Virus record (IMG/VR): IMGVR_UViG_3300030328_002514
Location: 7,364-45,816 of that record
Length of the DNA stretch: 38,453 nucleotides
Strand: one strand, 5' to 3'
From: a virus
Each line of letters opens with the position of its first letter. The stretch's first letter is position 1. The notes below the pieces were generated by a model. The model was given only the letters and a program-made list of their open reading frames with translations, was not told the origin of the DNA and ran no database searches. This document shows, piece after piece, positions 23,788-33,363 of the stretch. Made by a program: the position numbers and the translations under genes.

Positions 23788-25374
23788 ATGTCTGCCGTCG
23801 TAACAGATCAATTTAGAATATTTAATGCAAGTAATTTTGTAGAATCTGTACTTGATACATCCAACTCCTATTATGTTTTTTTAGGGTTGAGTAATCCTAC
23901 CTCTCCTAATCCAGGATTTGGTAGGACTAGTACGTGGGATAGTTCTGCACCTTTATTGCCAACAGATAATCTTCAGTATGAAGCACAATATAGAAGTACT
24001 TCACTATTTGGTCAAAAAATAAATGCAAATAATATAAGAAGGGTTATAAGAAAAGTCCAATGGACTAAGAACACTTCTTATGATATGTACAGACAAGATT
24101 ACAGTATTAGTAATCCTGCTCCCATATCAAAAACCCCTAGATTATATGATGCAAATTATTATGTTGTTAATAGTGATTATAACGTTTATATCTGTTTAAG
24201 TAATGGTTCTTATGGTGCACCAGGTTCTGCGACGGCCAGTGGTGGTAAATCAAAAGATGAACCAACATTTACAGATTTGGAACCATCTGCTGCTGGAACA
24301 AGTGGAGATGGATATGTTTGGAAGTTTTTATTCTCAATAACACCTAGTGATATTATAAAATTTGATTCTACAGAATATATTGTAGTTCCTAATAATTGGT
24401 CTACTTCTACAAACTCTCAAATTCAAAATGTTAGAGAGGCAGCTGATTCTGATGTTAACTTTAACCAGATTAAGGAAGTATATATTGAAAATCCAGGTGC
24501 TGGATACAATAATGGAACATATTCAGTAGATATTCTTGGTGATGGTACTGGTGCAAAAGCATCTGTACAAACTGTGGGTGGAATTATCCAATCAGTAACA
24601 GTAACAGCTGGTGGAAGTGGATATACTTATGGTATTGTTGATTTAGGTCTACTTCAACCTACAGGTACTTCTCCAAGTACTTTTGCTAAATTGATACCCA
24701 TTATACCTCCTTCTAGAGGACATGGATATGATGTTTATAAAGAATTGGGTGCAGATAGAGTTCTAATCTATGCAAGATTTGATGATTCTACAAGAGATTT
24801 TCCAACAGATACCACATTTTCTGAAGTGGGACTTGTAAAGAATCCATCTACATTCTCATCCAAAAATACCATTTTCACTGGTAGTCAATATTCATCTTTA
24901 GGTGCAATTAAATTTGGATCATCCTTTGATGGTAGTTCTATTTCTATTGGTAGTTCTATAGCACAAACACGTAGTGATGGTGGTGTTGCTCGTGGATATG
25001 TTGCTTCCTTTGATAAGCAAACTAATGTTTTAAAATATTATCAAGATAGATCCCTATATTTTGGAAATAATGTAGATCAGACTGATTATATTGGTGTTAG
25101 TACAGATTCTAAAGTATTGGGATTTGAAGCTACAACCAATAGTATTAGTTTTGCTGCAGGTGGCCCATCTGACACTTCTCCATCTATTGCATTTACTGGA
25201 AACACTTATACTGATGGTACTAAAGAAATAGATTTAGGTGTCTATTTTACAAGTGGACTCGCTGACCCAGAGATAAATAAAACTACTGGCGATGTAATTT
25301 ATATTGATAATCGCAAGTCAGTCACTAGAGATAGCAGACAAAAAGAAGACATTAAAATCATACTGGAATTTTAA
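23788..25374 (+). CDS. gp8: Baseplate wedge subunit gp8 with inserted modules (528 aa)
   Basis: Conserved ends identify it. GDGYVWKFLFSITPSD and EYIVVPNNW (about 171-206) match the T4 gp8 segment GDGYVWEYLFEIPPD...EYIVVPW. The C-terminus GDVIYIDNRKSVTR...EDIKIILEF matches GEMIYMENR...EEINILFTF. The N-terminus (DQFRIFNASNFVESV, then SYYVFLGLSNP) fits the T4 opening TSKFR...FITFGRSEPW. T4 gp8 has 334 residues; much of the extra length lies after about 225, including two GxGY modules (ENPGAGYNNGTYSVDILG; TAGGSGYTYGIVDLG). gp8 is a wedge protein bound to gp10 and gp7 in T4. It has its own late promoter and no Shine-Dalgarno, and is followed by the 2465-residue gene after six bases. Confidence 0.92.
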   Translation: MSAVVTDQFRIFNASNFVESVLDTSNSYYVFLGLSNPTSPNPGFGRTSTWDSSAPLLPTDNLQYEAQYRSTSLFGQKINANNIRRVIRKVQWTKNTSYDMYRQDYSISNPAPISKTPRLYDANYYVVNSDYNVYICLSNGSYGAPGSATASGGKSKDEPTFTDLEPSAAGTSGDGYVWKFLFSITPSDIIKFDSTEYIVVPNNWSTSTNSQIQNVREAADSDVNFNQIKEVYIENPGAGYNNGTYSVDILGDGTGAKASVQTVGGIIQSVTVTAGGSGYTYGIVDLGLLQPTGTSPSTFAKLIPIIPPSRGHGYDVYKELGADRVLIYARFDDSTRDFPTDTTFSEVGLVKNPSTFSSKNTIFTGSQYSSLGAIKFGSSFDGSSISIGSSIAQTRSDGGVARGYVASFDKQTNVLKYYQDRSLYFGNNVDQTDYIGVSTDSKVLGFEATTNSISFAAGGPSDTSPSIAFTGNTYTDGTKEIDLGVYFTSGLADPEINKTTGDVIYIDNRKSVTRDSRQKEDIKIILEF

Positions 25375-25380
25375 AAACTC

Positions 25381-28300
25381 ATGGCTCAGAAAAAAGATTT
25401 AAATATCAGTCCTTACTATGACGATTATGATCCTAGTAAGAATTTTTACAAGGTTTTATTTAAACCAGGATTTCCAGTTCAAGCTAGAGAATTAACAACA
25501 TTACAGTCAATTCTACAAAATCAGGTTGAGCAATTTGGTAGTCATGTCTTTAAAGAAGGATCTATTGTAATTCCTGGTGGAATTACTGTTGATTATCAAT
25601 ACAATTCTGTAAAATTGAGTCCTTTGCAGTTTGGAATTGATGTTTCAATTTATGCTGATCAACTTGTAGGTAAAGTTATAGAAGGTAGAACTTCAGGTGT
25701 AACTGCAACTGTGGATAAAGTTGTACTTCCTGATGGAGTTAATGTAACCGACTTAACATTATATGTAAAATATATTGATTCTAGTCCTGTTGATTTTCAA
25801 ACTGAAGTATTTACTGATGGTGAATCATTAATAGCAAAAGAAAATATAGTTTATGGTAATACTACTATTGCTACAGGCCAAGAAGTTGCAACTTTAGTAG
25901 CTAGTGATGCAACATCCGTAGGATCTGCATGTTCTGTGGCTGATGGTGTCTATTTTATTAGAGGAACTTTTGTCAATGTAACGAAGCAAACAATAATTTT
26001 AGATTATTATACAAATACACCTTCATATAGAGTTGGTTTAAAGATTGATGAATTAATAATTGGTGCAAAAGACGATCCTTCATTATATGATAATGCACAA
26101 GGATTTACCAATTATGCTGCTCCTGGTGCTGATAGATTTAAAATTGCATTAACTCTTACTAAAAAAGCAACGAATAATTATGATGATTCTGATTTTGTTG
26201 AGATTGTAAAGGTTGTTAATGGCGAAACAAGAAAGATAACTACTAAAAATAATTATAATATAATCAAAGATTATATTGCTGAAAGAACATTTGAAGAATC
26301 TGGAAATTATACTTTAAACCCATTTGATATAAGTGTTAATAATTCACTAAATGATAGATTAGGAAATGGTGGAATATTTTTCTCTGATGAGCAAACAGAG
26401 CAAGGAAATACTCCTTCAGATGATTTAGCATCTCTAAGAATTGGTGGTGGAACAGCATATGTTCATGGATATGATATTGATACAGATAATACAACCATTT
26501 TAGATGTTCCTAAACCAAGAGAAACTGAAACTATAGAGACTGCTCAAGTTCCTTTCTTAATGGGAAATAGGTTACAACTGAATAATGTTGGAGGCCAACC
26601 TCAGTATAGAAAAGAAATTGCTTTATATAATGGATATTCGGCATCTACTCCAAATATAGGTAGAGCAAGGGTATATTCTTTCAGTTTAGATAGTAATGAA
26701 TATCAAGGTGCTGCATCAAAATGGAATTTATATCTATATGATGTTCAAACATTTACTAGATTATCATTAAATAGATCACTTTCAGTAACAGAAGTTTTAC
26801 ATAGTTATCATGTAAAAGGTGCAAATAGTGGTGCAACTGGTTATGTATGGAATTCTGGTGGAGCTGGTAGTGGTGGTACTAGTGGAACAGGAAATGATCT
26901 TCTTGTGGAACAAACATCTGGTAGATTCTTAGCAAATGAACCACTTATTATTCAAGGTAATTCTCTTTCTGTACAAACAGTTGCTGTAAAAGCATTTGGT
27001 ATTAAAGATGTTAAGTATGTTAAGCAAACTGCAGCAGGTGTTTATGCACAAGACTTTACTGCAACTACATTCTTAGAAAAATACCCTTTACCTAATGGAG
27101 TGACAGTTGGAATCGTAACCAATTCTGGACAAACATTAAGATCACCAGGTGGAGTATTTACTGGTATCGCAACTAATACTATAATTAGATATTCTCAAGG
27201 TGATGGAGATGAAATATTTGCAAATGTAGATTCTATTTCTGCTGATGGTGCTTCTGTGGCTCTTGGTGCTTTGGGTGTAAGTGTTGCTGGAATATTCAGT
27301 GGAACACCTATTAATACTAATGGAACTGTAAATATATCTGTTGGTGCACCGTCTATTAGAGATAATGAGCAAGGTTCATTATATACAGTATTACCAGATC
27401 CTAATATTTCTTCTCTTGATCTTACTGGATCAACATTAACAATTTCTGCACAAATTACTGGAGAAGGTATTGCATCTTCCACAACAACTCTCAGTGTAGA
27501 TGGAACTCCAGGAGTTAAAGATGGTGCTGGAGTCGCAATTGCTACAGCATTTTTTGATTCATATAGCCCAAGTAGATATTCTATTCATTATGGATCTACT
27601 ACTGGAGTTGGCTCAGTAACTTCTGGTAATTTTAGTTTGAATAGTGGTGGATCTGAAGTTGTAATTACAGGATTAAATGCTAGTGACTCTAATACTGTTG
27701 CTAATGTAACTGCAGTTAAACAAGGTATTCAAAGTAAAGTTAAAAATTATGTTAAGAGTAATATTCTAGATGTAACTTTATCTAAATTACAACAATCTGG
27801 TATTGGTACTGGTATTCGAGATGGATTAACATGGAATAAGAATGCATATGGTTTAAGAGTTCAAGACCAAGAAATATCATTGAATGTACCTGATGTAGTT
27901 AAGGTTCTATCGGTTTATGAATCAACTGATGAAACTCAACCAACCTTTGATAATATAGTTTTTGGTGCTACAGCAGCTGTTGCATCAAATGCTGTTATTG
28001 GTGAACATATAGTTGGACAAACTTCTAATGCTATTGCTAGAGTTGTTACAAATAATGGATCTACACCATCCTCAGGTGGAGCTAATAAATTAGGTGTTGT
28101 ATATTTAAATGATAGAATATTTGAATTAAATGAAGATGTAGTATTTGATGAGTCAAATATCAATACTACTGTTGAAGGAATTAATACTGTAGAGACAGAT
28201 GGTAAGTATCAGAATGTTACAAAATCATTTACTTTAGATAAAGGTCAAAGAGATCAATTCTATGATTATTCAAGACTTGTTAGAAAATCAAATTCCTCTA

Positions 28301-31300
28301 TACCATCCAGACGATTATTAATCGTATTTGATAAGTATGTTGTCCCTACTAGTGATAAGGGAGATGCATTTACTGTAATGAGTTATGATAAAGCACGATA
28401 TAGTGAAGATATTCCTGAAATTGGCCATGATAAAGTAAGAGCAACAGATACACTTGACTTTAGACCTAGAGTACCAGATTTTAGTAGCAATACTGTATCT
28501 CCATTTGCTTTTGATTCAAGAACAACAGAATTTAATTCTAAGCCAAAATTCTTAGTAGCATCTGGTGAAACTTCTATTCTAGGATATGATTATTATCTTG
28601 GTAGGATTGATAAATTATTCATTGATAAGAATGGTATCTTATCAATTCAAGAAGGAACTTCAGCAAGAGTTCCTCTACCTCCTTCATCTGATAATAACTC
28701 AATGGAGTTGGCTACATTAATATATCCACCATATCTTTTTGATCCAGATGATACAGCAATGTATCTTACTGATAATAAGAGATATACGATGAGAGATATT
28801 GGTATTCTTGAAGATAGAATTGATAGTTTGGAAAGAGTAACCACATTATCATTACTTGAAGTAAGTACAGAAGCATTAAAGGTACAAGATGCTCAGGGTA
28901 ATGATAGATTTAAGAGTGGGTTCTTTGTTGATGATTTCAAGAATAATGATCTTATTGATCTTGAGTATTCTGCTATAAGTGTTGATGAAAATTTACAGGC
29001 AATAAGACCTATTATTGGACAGAATAGCCTTGAAAGTTATTTAATGCCTTCTACTAGTATAACTGATCAAGAATTAGATACATCAGAAGACTTTGCTCTA
29101 TTAGACTCTAATGTTGTAAAACGTGGAAATTCAGTTCTTTTGGATTATGATGAAGTTGAATGGATAAATCAACCTCTTGCAACCAGAGTAGAAAATGTTA
29201 ATCCATTCCATGTTATTGCATTTGATGGTATTGTTGAATTAACTCCAGCAAGTGATAGTTGGGTTAGAACTATTAGATTGAATGATTCAACTACTAGAAC
29301 AACTCTTAATAGATCAAGAACAGATATTCGAAATATTGTTAATGGAAGAAATCGGGGATCTAATTTCTCTGGTGGAGGATTTGACTTTAGAGGTTCAACA
29401 ACAAGTAGAAGAACTGAAGTTCGTACAACAACTGAAGCAGCTGATGTTATAACTTCTACTGGTGATGATAGGTTCATGAGATCTAGAAACACTGCATTTG
29501 ATGCTTCACTTCTAAGACCAGTACAAAGACATTATCAATTCTTTGATGGCCAAAGTGGTGTTGACTTTATACCAAAATTATTAGAAATAGCAAATAGCAG
29601 TAGTTTAGATAATTCTGGATCTGTTGGAACGTTCCAAACTGGAGAAACTGTTAAAGGTTATGATCCATTAAGTGGTAAACTTATTATTACTTTTAGAGTT
29701 GCTGCTTCAAATCATAAAACAGGCCCATTTGCTAGTCCAAAAACTGTTTATGCATTTAATCCATATAAACCTGCAGAGGGATTACAATCAGCATATACAA
29801 GCTCTTCTAAGGTATTGAACGTTGATGTTAAAGGATTAGCTGCAAGAGCACAGGGATTGTATAGTGGTTATCTTCTTAAAGGATCAAAATTAGTTGGCCA
29901 AACAAGTGGTGCAGTTTCTTATGTTAAGGATTTAAGATTGATTACTGATAATTATGGTGATTTGAAAGGATCTTGGTTCTTAAGAAATCCTTTTGTTGAT
30001 CCACGACCTAGTGTTGCAATTAGGGTTGGTAGAAAATCTTATAGATTGACACAAGACAAGAATAATAAGAAACCACTTAAGGGAAGTAAATTAATTTCTT
30101 CAGCAGAAACTAATTTTAGATCTCAGGGAAGATTCCGTGAAATACAACTTCAAACAACTATTACAACTATTAGAACTCAGATTACTACCATTACAAGAAG
30201 ATGGGAAGAAGATAATGGTGATCCTTTAGCACAATCATTTATTGTTGCTGCTAATATACCAGTACCTGATGCATCTACTATACAAAGTGCTAATACTAAC
30301 TTAGATGATGATCAACATGGTGCATTCTTAACTTCTGTTGATTTATTCTTTGGTAGGAAACCACCAACAGGACAAAGTAATCCATGTATTGTTCAAATAA
30401 GAACTATGGAGTTAGGAACTCCAACTTTAATCAGTCTTAATGTTGGTGAAGTATTGTATCCCGATGATATAACAACTTCAAACGATGGTTCAGTTGCAAC
30501 TAATGTTAAATTTAAAGAACCAATTTACTTAGAGGCTGGTGGTGAATTTGCAGTAGTTCTTCTTTCAGAAACTAGCGATCAATATGAAGTTTGGATTGCT
30601 AGAATGGGTGAGAAGGTTGTAGGTGGTTCTTCTGGTGATGGTGTTGGTGGCTCTACTATAATCTATACTCAGCAATGGGCATTAGGTAGTCTCTTCAAAT
30701 CACAAAATGGATCTATCTGGTCACCAAGTCAGATGGAAGATATGAAGATGAAGTTGTATAAAGCACAATTTAAACCTTCTACAGGAACCGCATACTTCTC
30801 CAATCCAACTTTAGCTGAAAGTAATGATTATATACCTGTACTTGATGATAATCCAATAACTACAATTGCTAAATCAGGTAAAATTGGTATTACTACTCTT
30901 GCCGTAGGACATGCTGGACTTACAACTTTCGTACCAGGTACAAAAATTCTAGGATCTTCAAATAATGCTGTTCATGCATATATTGTTGGAACTGGTGCAT
31001 CAGTAACGGGCACTTCCCTTACATCTGGTGGATCAGGATATAATGAAACTCTTACTGACGTTAGTACCTTTAATGTAATAGGTAGTGGTGAAGGATTTAA
31101 GATTAAGATTAATGCGGTAGATGAAAATGGTACAATTACAAATGCAGGATTTACAACAGCTGGTATAGCAAAAGGTTACAAAGTTGGTGATGTTGTAGGT
31201 ATTGTAACTGCTGATGTTGCTGGAGATGTAGGTTCTGGTGCTTTATTAACTGTTATTGAAAATAGTGGTCTTGATACATTATACCTCTCTGGTATTCAAG

Positions 31301-32778
31301 GAACATCTGCTACAGGATCATTTAAAGATACTGAAAACTTTAGATATATTGATCCTGTAAGTGGAGCTATACAAAATGCTTCTACTGGTAGTGGCCCTGT
31401 TTATACTTCAGATTTAGTAGTTGATGGTGCACCATATGATGGTAAACATTTCTTGGTCAATCAATTTGATCATGGTATGCATGCCACTAATAATAAATTA
31501 GAATTATTTGATATTGAAGGTAATTCTCAAAAATCAAGTCTTTCACTTGATTTAGCAGTAAATGCATCATCTATTAGTGTTGGATCTACTGTTGGATTCT
31601 CTACTTTTGAAGGAGCACCTATTGGTGTTGGAAGTACTGGTTATATAAGAATTCAGGATGAAATTATTGGATATAGATCAGTAGGAAATGGAACTTTAGA
31701 TGATCTTGTTCGTGGTGTAGATTCTACTTTAACAACACCATATAGTTCTGGTGATAAAGTAGAAAAATATGAGTTAAATGGAGTTTCTTTAAGAAGAATT
31801 AATACAACTCATCAAATTTCTCCAATCGATATTGGATTAAATTCATATTATGTTGGATTTAACACTACTAGCGGTGGTAAGATTAGAAATGTTGATGCAA
31901 TTGCTAATCCAGAATTATCATTTACTGAAACTGGTTTTGCTGGTGGGCCTGAGGTTAAAGGAACTAAGAATATACAATTTGAACAGTTAACTCCTTGTTA
32001 TAACATTGTTACACCATCACCTTTAACTAGTGTTAAAGGATCTATTAGAACTGTAACGGGAACTAGTGTTGATGGAAATGAAGTTTCATTCCAAGATAAG
32101 GGATTCCAACCTGTAGAGATTAATAGTATTAATACTTTGACTACTCCAAGATTGGTGTGTTCTAAGATAAATGAAACTACCTATTTGGGTAATATTGAAA
32201 GGAATAAATCATTTACTACAGGAATAACATTATCTACTCAAAACCAAAATGTATCTCCAATAATCTATACAGATGTTGCTTATACACAATTTGGAACAAA
32301 TATGATAGACAAACCTGTCTCAGATTATGCTTCTAATGCTGAAGTTAAATCTCATAATGAAGATCCTCATGCTGCAGTTTATGTGTCTCAATTAGTTCAG
32401 ATTAATAAGGCTGCCGATGGTTTAAAGGTAATTGTTAGTGCATATAGAGATTCTAGTGCAGACTTTAGAGTTCTTTATGCTTTAGAAAGACCCGATTCTA
32501 TGGGAGTATTGCAGGAATTTGAATTGTTCCCTGGATATGATAATCTTAAGGATACAACTGGAGATGGTTTTGGTAATCAGATAGTAGACTTATCTAAGAA
32601 TAGTGGTTTACCTGATTCATTTGTTACACCAAGTTTAGATAATCAGTATAAAGAATATCAATTTACTGCAGAAAATCTTGGTGAATTTACTGGATATGTA
32701 ATTAAGATTGTGATGTCTTCCAGTAATCAAGCTTATCCAGTTATAATTAAAGATCTTCGTACTATTGCTATTAAATGA
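25381..32778 (+). CDS. DUF4815-type giant baseplate/tail fibre protein (2465 aa)
   Basis: The opening ISPYYDDYDPSKNFYKVLFK and PGFPVQARELTTLQSILQNQ is the signature of proteins I know as DUF4815, found in baseplates of T4-like and other marine phages. A second conserved block around 1610-1745 (GDPLAQSFIV, FLTSVDLFFGRKPP, EFAVVLLSETSDQYEVWIA) looks like a jelly-roll-like domain. A basic Arg-rich stretch (about 1305-1365) separates the parts. Residues about 1873-1960 hold a GxGY module and about 2059-2130 an RG-type module (IRIQDEIIGYRS...DLVRGVDS), both shared with the giant gp7-like protein. It fills the slot of T4 genes 9-12 and is probably the peripheral baseplate or fibre-attachment protein. 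Its last codon overlaps the next start (ATGA). Confidence 0.75.
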   Translation: MAQKKDLNISPYYDDYDPSKNFYKVLFKPGFPVQARELTTLQSILQNQVEQFGSHVFKEGSIVIPGGITVDYQYNSVKLSPLQFGIDVSIYADQLVGKVIEGRTSGVTATVDKVVLPDGVNVTDLTLYVKYIDSSPVDFQTEVFTDGESLIAKENIVYGNTTIATGQEVATLVASDATSVGSACSVADGVYFIRGTFVNVTKQTIILDYYTNTPSYRVGLKIDELIIGAKDDPSLYDNAQGFTNYAAPGADRFKIALTLTKKATNNYDDSDFVEIVKVVNGETRKITTKNNYNIIKDYIAERTFEESGNYTLNPFDISVNNSLNDRLGNGGIFFSDEQTEQGNTPSDDLASLRIGGGTAYVHGYDIDTDNTTILDVPKPRETETIETAQVPFLMGNRLQLNNVGGQPQYRKEIALYNGYSASTPNIGRARVYSFSLDSNEYQGAASKWNLYLYDVQTFTRLSLNRSLSVTEVLHSYHVKGANSGATGYVWNSGGAGSGGTSGTGNDLLVEQTSGRFLANEPLIIQGNSLSVQTVAVKAFGIKDVKYVKQTAAGVYAQDFTATTFLEKYPLPNGVTVGIVTNSGQTLRSPGGVFTGIATNTIIRYSQGDGDEIFANVDSISADGASVALGALGVSVAGIFSGTPINTNGTVNISVGAPSIRDNEQGSLYTVLPDPNISSLDLTGSTLTISAQITGEGIASSTTTLSVDGTPGVKDGAGVAIATAFFDSYSPSRYSIHYGSTTGVGSVTSGNFSLNSGGSEVVITGLNASDSNTVANVTAVKQGIQSKVKNYVKSNILDVTLSKLQQSGIGTGIRDGLTWNKNAYGLRVQDQEISLNVPDVVKVLSVYESTDETQPTFDNIVFGATAAVASNAVIGEHIVGQTSNAIARVVTNNGSTPSSGGANKLGVVYLNDRIFELNEDVVFDESNINTTVEGINTVETDGKYQNVTKSFTLDKGQRDQFYDYSRLVRKSNSSIPSRRLLIVFDKYVVPTSDKGDAFTVMSYDKARYSEDIPEIGHDKVRATDTLDFRPRVPDFSSNTVSPFAFDSRTTEFNSKPKFLVASGETSILGYDYYLGRIDKLFIDKNGILSIQEGTSARVPLPPSSDNNSMELATLIYPPYLFDPDDTAMYLTDNKRYTMRDIGILEDRIDSLERVTTLSLLEVSTEALKVQDAQGNDRFKSGFFVDDFKNNDLIDLEYSAISVDENLQAIRPIIGQNSLESYLMPSTSITDQELDTSEDFALLDSNVVKRGNSVLLDYDEVEWINQPLATRVENVNPFHVIAFDGIVELTPASDSWVRTIRLNDSTTRTTLNRSRTDIRNIVNGRNRGSNFSGGGFDFRGSTTSRRTEVRTTTEAADVITSTGDDRFMRSRNTAFDASLLRPVQRHYQFFDGQSGVDFIPKLLEIANSSSLDNSGSVGTFQTGETVKGYDPLSGKLIITFRVAASNHKTGPFASPKTVYAFNPYKPAEGLQSAYTSSSKVLNVDVKGLAARAQGLYSGYLLKGSKLVGQTSGAVSYVKDLRLITDNYGDLKGSWFLRNPFVDPRPSVAIRVGRKSYRLTQDKNNKKPLKGSKLISSAETNFRSQGRFREIQLQTTITTIRTQITTITRRWEEDNGDPLAQSFIVAANIPVPDASTIQSANTNLDDDQHGAFLTSVDLFFGRKPPTGQSNPCIVQIRTMELGTPTLISLNVGEVLYPDDITTSNDGSVATNVKFKEPIYLEAGGEFAVVLLSETSDQYEVWIARMGEKVVGGSSGDGVGGSTIIYTQQWALGSLFKSQNGSIWSPSQMEDMKMKLYKAQFKPSTGTAYFSNPTLAESNDYIPVLDDNPITTIAKSGKIGITTLAVGHAGLTTFVPGTKILGSSNNAVHAYIVGTGASVTGTSLTSGGSGYNETLTDVSTFNVIGSGEGFKIKINAVDENGTITNAGFTTAGIAKGYKVGDVVGIVTADVAGDVGSGALLTVIENSGLDTLYLSGIQGTSATGSFKDTENFRYIDPVSGAIQNASTGSGPVYTSDLVVDGAPYDGKHFLVNQFDHGMHATNNKLELFDIEGNSQKSSLSLDLAVNASSISVGSTVGFSTFEGAPIGVGSTGYIRIQDEIIGYRSVGNGTLDDLVRGVDSTLTTPYSSGDKVEKYELNGVSLRRINTTHQISPIDIGLNSYYVGFNTTSGGKIRNVDAIANPELSFTETGFAGGPEVKGTKNIQFEQLTPCYNIVTPSPLTSVKGSIRTVTGTSVDGNEVSFQDKGFQPVEINSINTLTTPRLVCSKINETTYLGNIERNKSFTTGITLSTQNQNVSPIIYTDVAYTQFGTNMIDKPVSDYASNAEVKSHNEDPHAAVYVSQLVQINKAADGLKVIVSAYRDSSADFRVLYALERPDSMGVLQEFELFPGYDNLKDTTGDGFGNQIVDLSKNSGLPDSFVTPSLDNQYKEYQFTAENLGEFTGYVIKIVMSSSNQAYPVIIKDLRTIAIK

Positions 32779-32978
32779 TTAAGGTTAAAGGATACTCAGG
32801 CCTATACCGTGATGAAAATACTGGTGCGATTGTCAATTGTAATGATTCAGAGTACAGACACAGATTAGTTAAAATACAAGCTGTTGATTCTCAAAAAAAG
32901 GAGATAGACAGATTAAAGAATGAATTAGATGAAATAAAGGCTTTACTTAAAGACTTAGCTAATAAGAATAGCGTTTAG
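32775..32978 (+). CDS. Small coiled-coil protein (67 aa)
   Basis: The ATG overlaps the stop of the giant gene by four bases. Residues 1-35 (IKVKGYSGLYRDENTGAIVN) look like a small beta hairpin; residues 36-65 (SQKKEIDRLKNELDEIKALL) form heptads with I/L at a and d positions, a clear short coiled coil. Small proteins of this form follow the large tail gene in related cyanophages. Likely an oligomerising accessory of the tail or an assembly factor; no known name. It ends seven bases before the late promoter at 32985, so it closes the gene 8 unit. Confidence 0.75.
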   Translation: MIKVKGYSGLYRDENTGAIVNCNDSEYRHRLVKIQAVDSQKKEIDRLKNELDEIKALLKDLANKNSV

Positions 32979-32984
32979 TACTCC

Positions 32985-32992
32985 TATAAATA
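32985..32992 (+). promoter_or_regulatory. T4-type late promoter for neck and terminase genes
   Basis: An exact TATAAATA in the 41-base gap between the coiled-coil gene and the gene at 33020, 27 bases before the ATG. It can drive 33020 through gene 17. Confidence 0.8.
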
Positions 32993-33019
32993 AGGTAGAG
33001 GGATTCTTCTCGTAAATAC

Positions 33020-33361
33020 ATGGCTGCAGTATACGTTAATAATCTTGTAGTAAATACAGGATCCACATTTCAACAAACTTTTAATTTAGAATCTACAGAT
33101 AATAATGCTGCTTTAAATTTGAGTGGGTATACCGTTAATTCTCAAATGAGAAAGTGGGCAGGTGCGTCTGCAGCTACAGATTTTGTTGCTTCTATTCCTA
33201 CCCCACTAGAGGGAAAAATTCTATTGGAGTTAACGTCTACAACTACTGCAGCATTAAAAGCTGGTAGATATGTTTATGATATTCTTATTACAAAAGGAGG
33301 TGTGACGGAAAGAGTCGTTGAAGGGAATGTCTTAGTTAGAGAAGGAGTAACGAGGATCTAA
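33020..33361 (+). CDS. Small Ig-like virion protein, BppU-N-like (113 aa)
   Basis: A 113-residue beta-rich protein with the pattern TGSTFQQTFNLESTDNNAAL then LSGYTVNSQMRKW, closing LKAGRYVYDILIT and VVEGNVLVREG. This is the layout of the baseplate-upper-protein N-terminal fold (a domain of about 100 residues that polarises field values and ends in a GxVxV strand), common near phage fibres. It probably caps or attaches an accessory fibre together with the next gene. AGAGGGA at 32996-33002 is too far upstream to be a good ribosome site. The next gene starts two bases after its stop. Confidence 0.65.
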   Translation: MAAVYVNNLVVNTGSTFQQTFNLESTDNNAALNLSGYTVNSQMRKWAGASAATDFVASIPTPLEGKILLELTSTTTAALKAGRYVYDILITKGGVTERVVEGNVLVREGVTRI

Positions 33362-33363
33362 TA

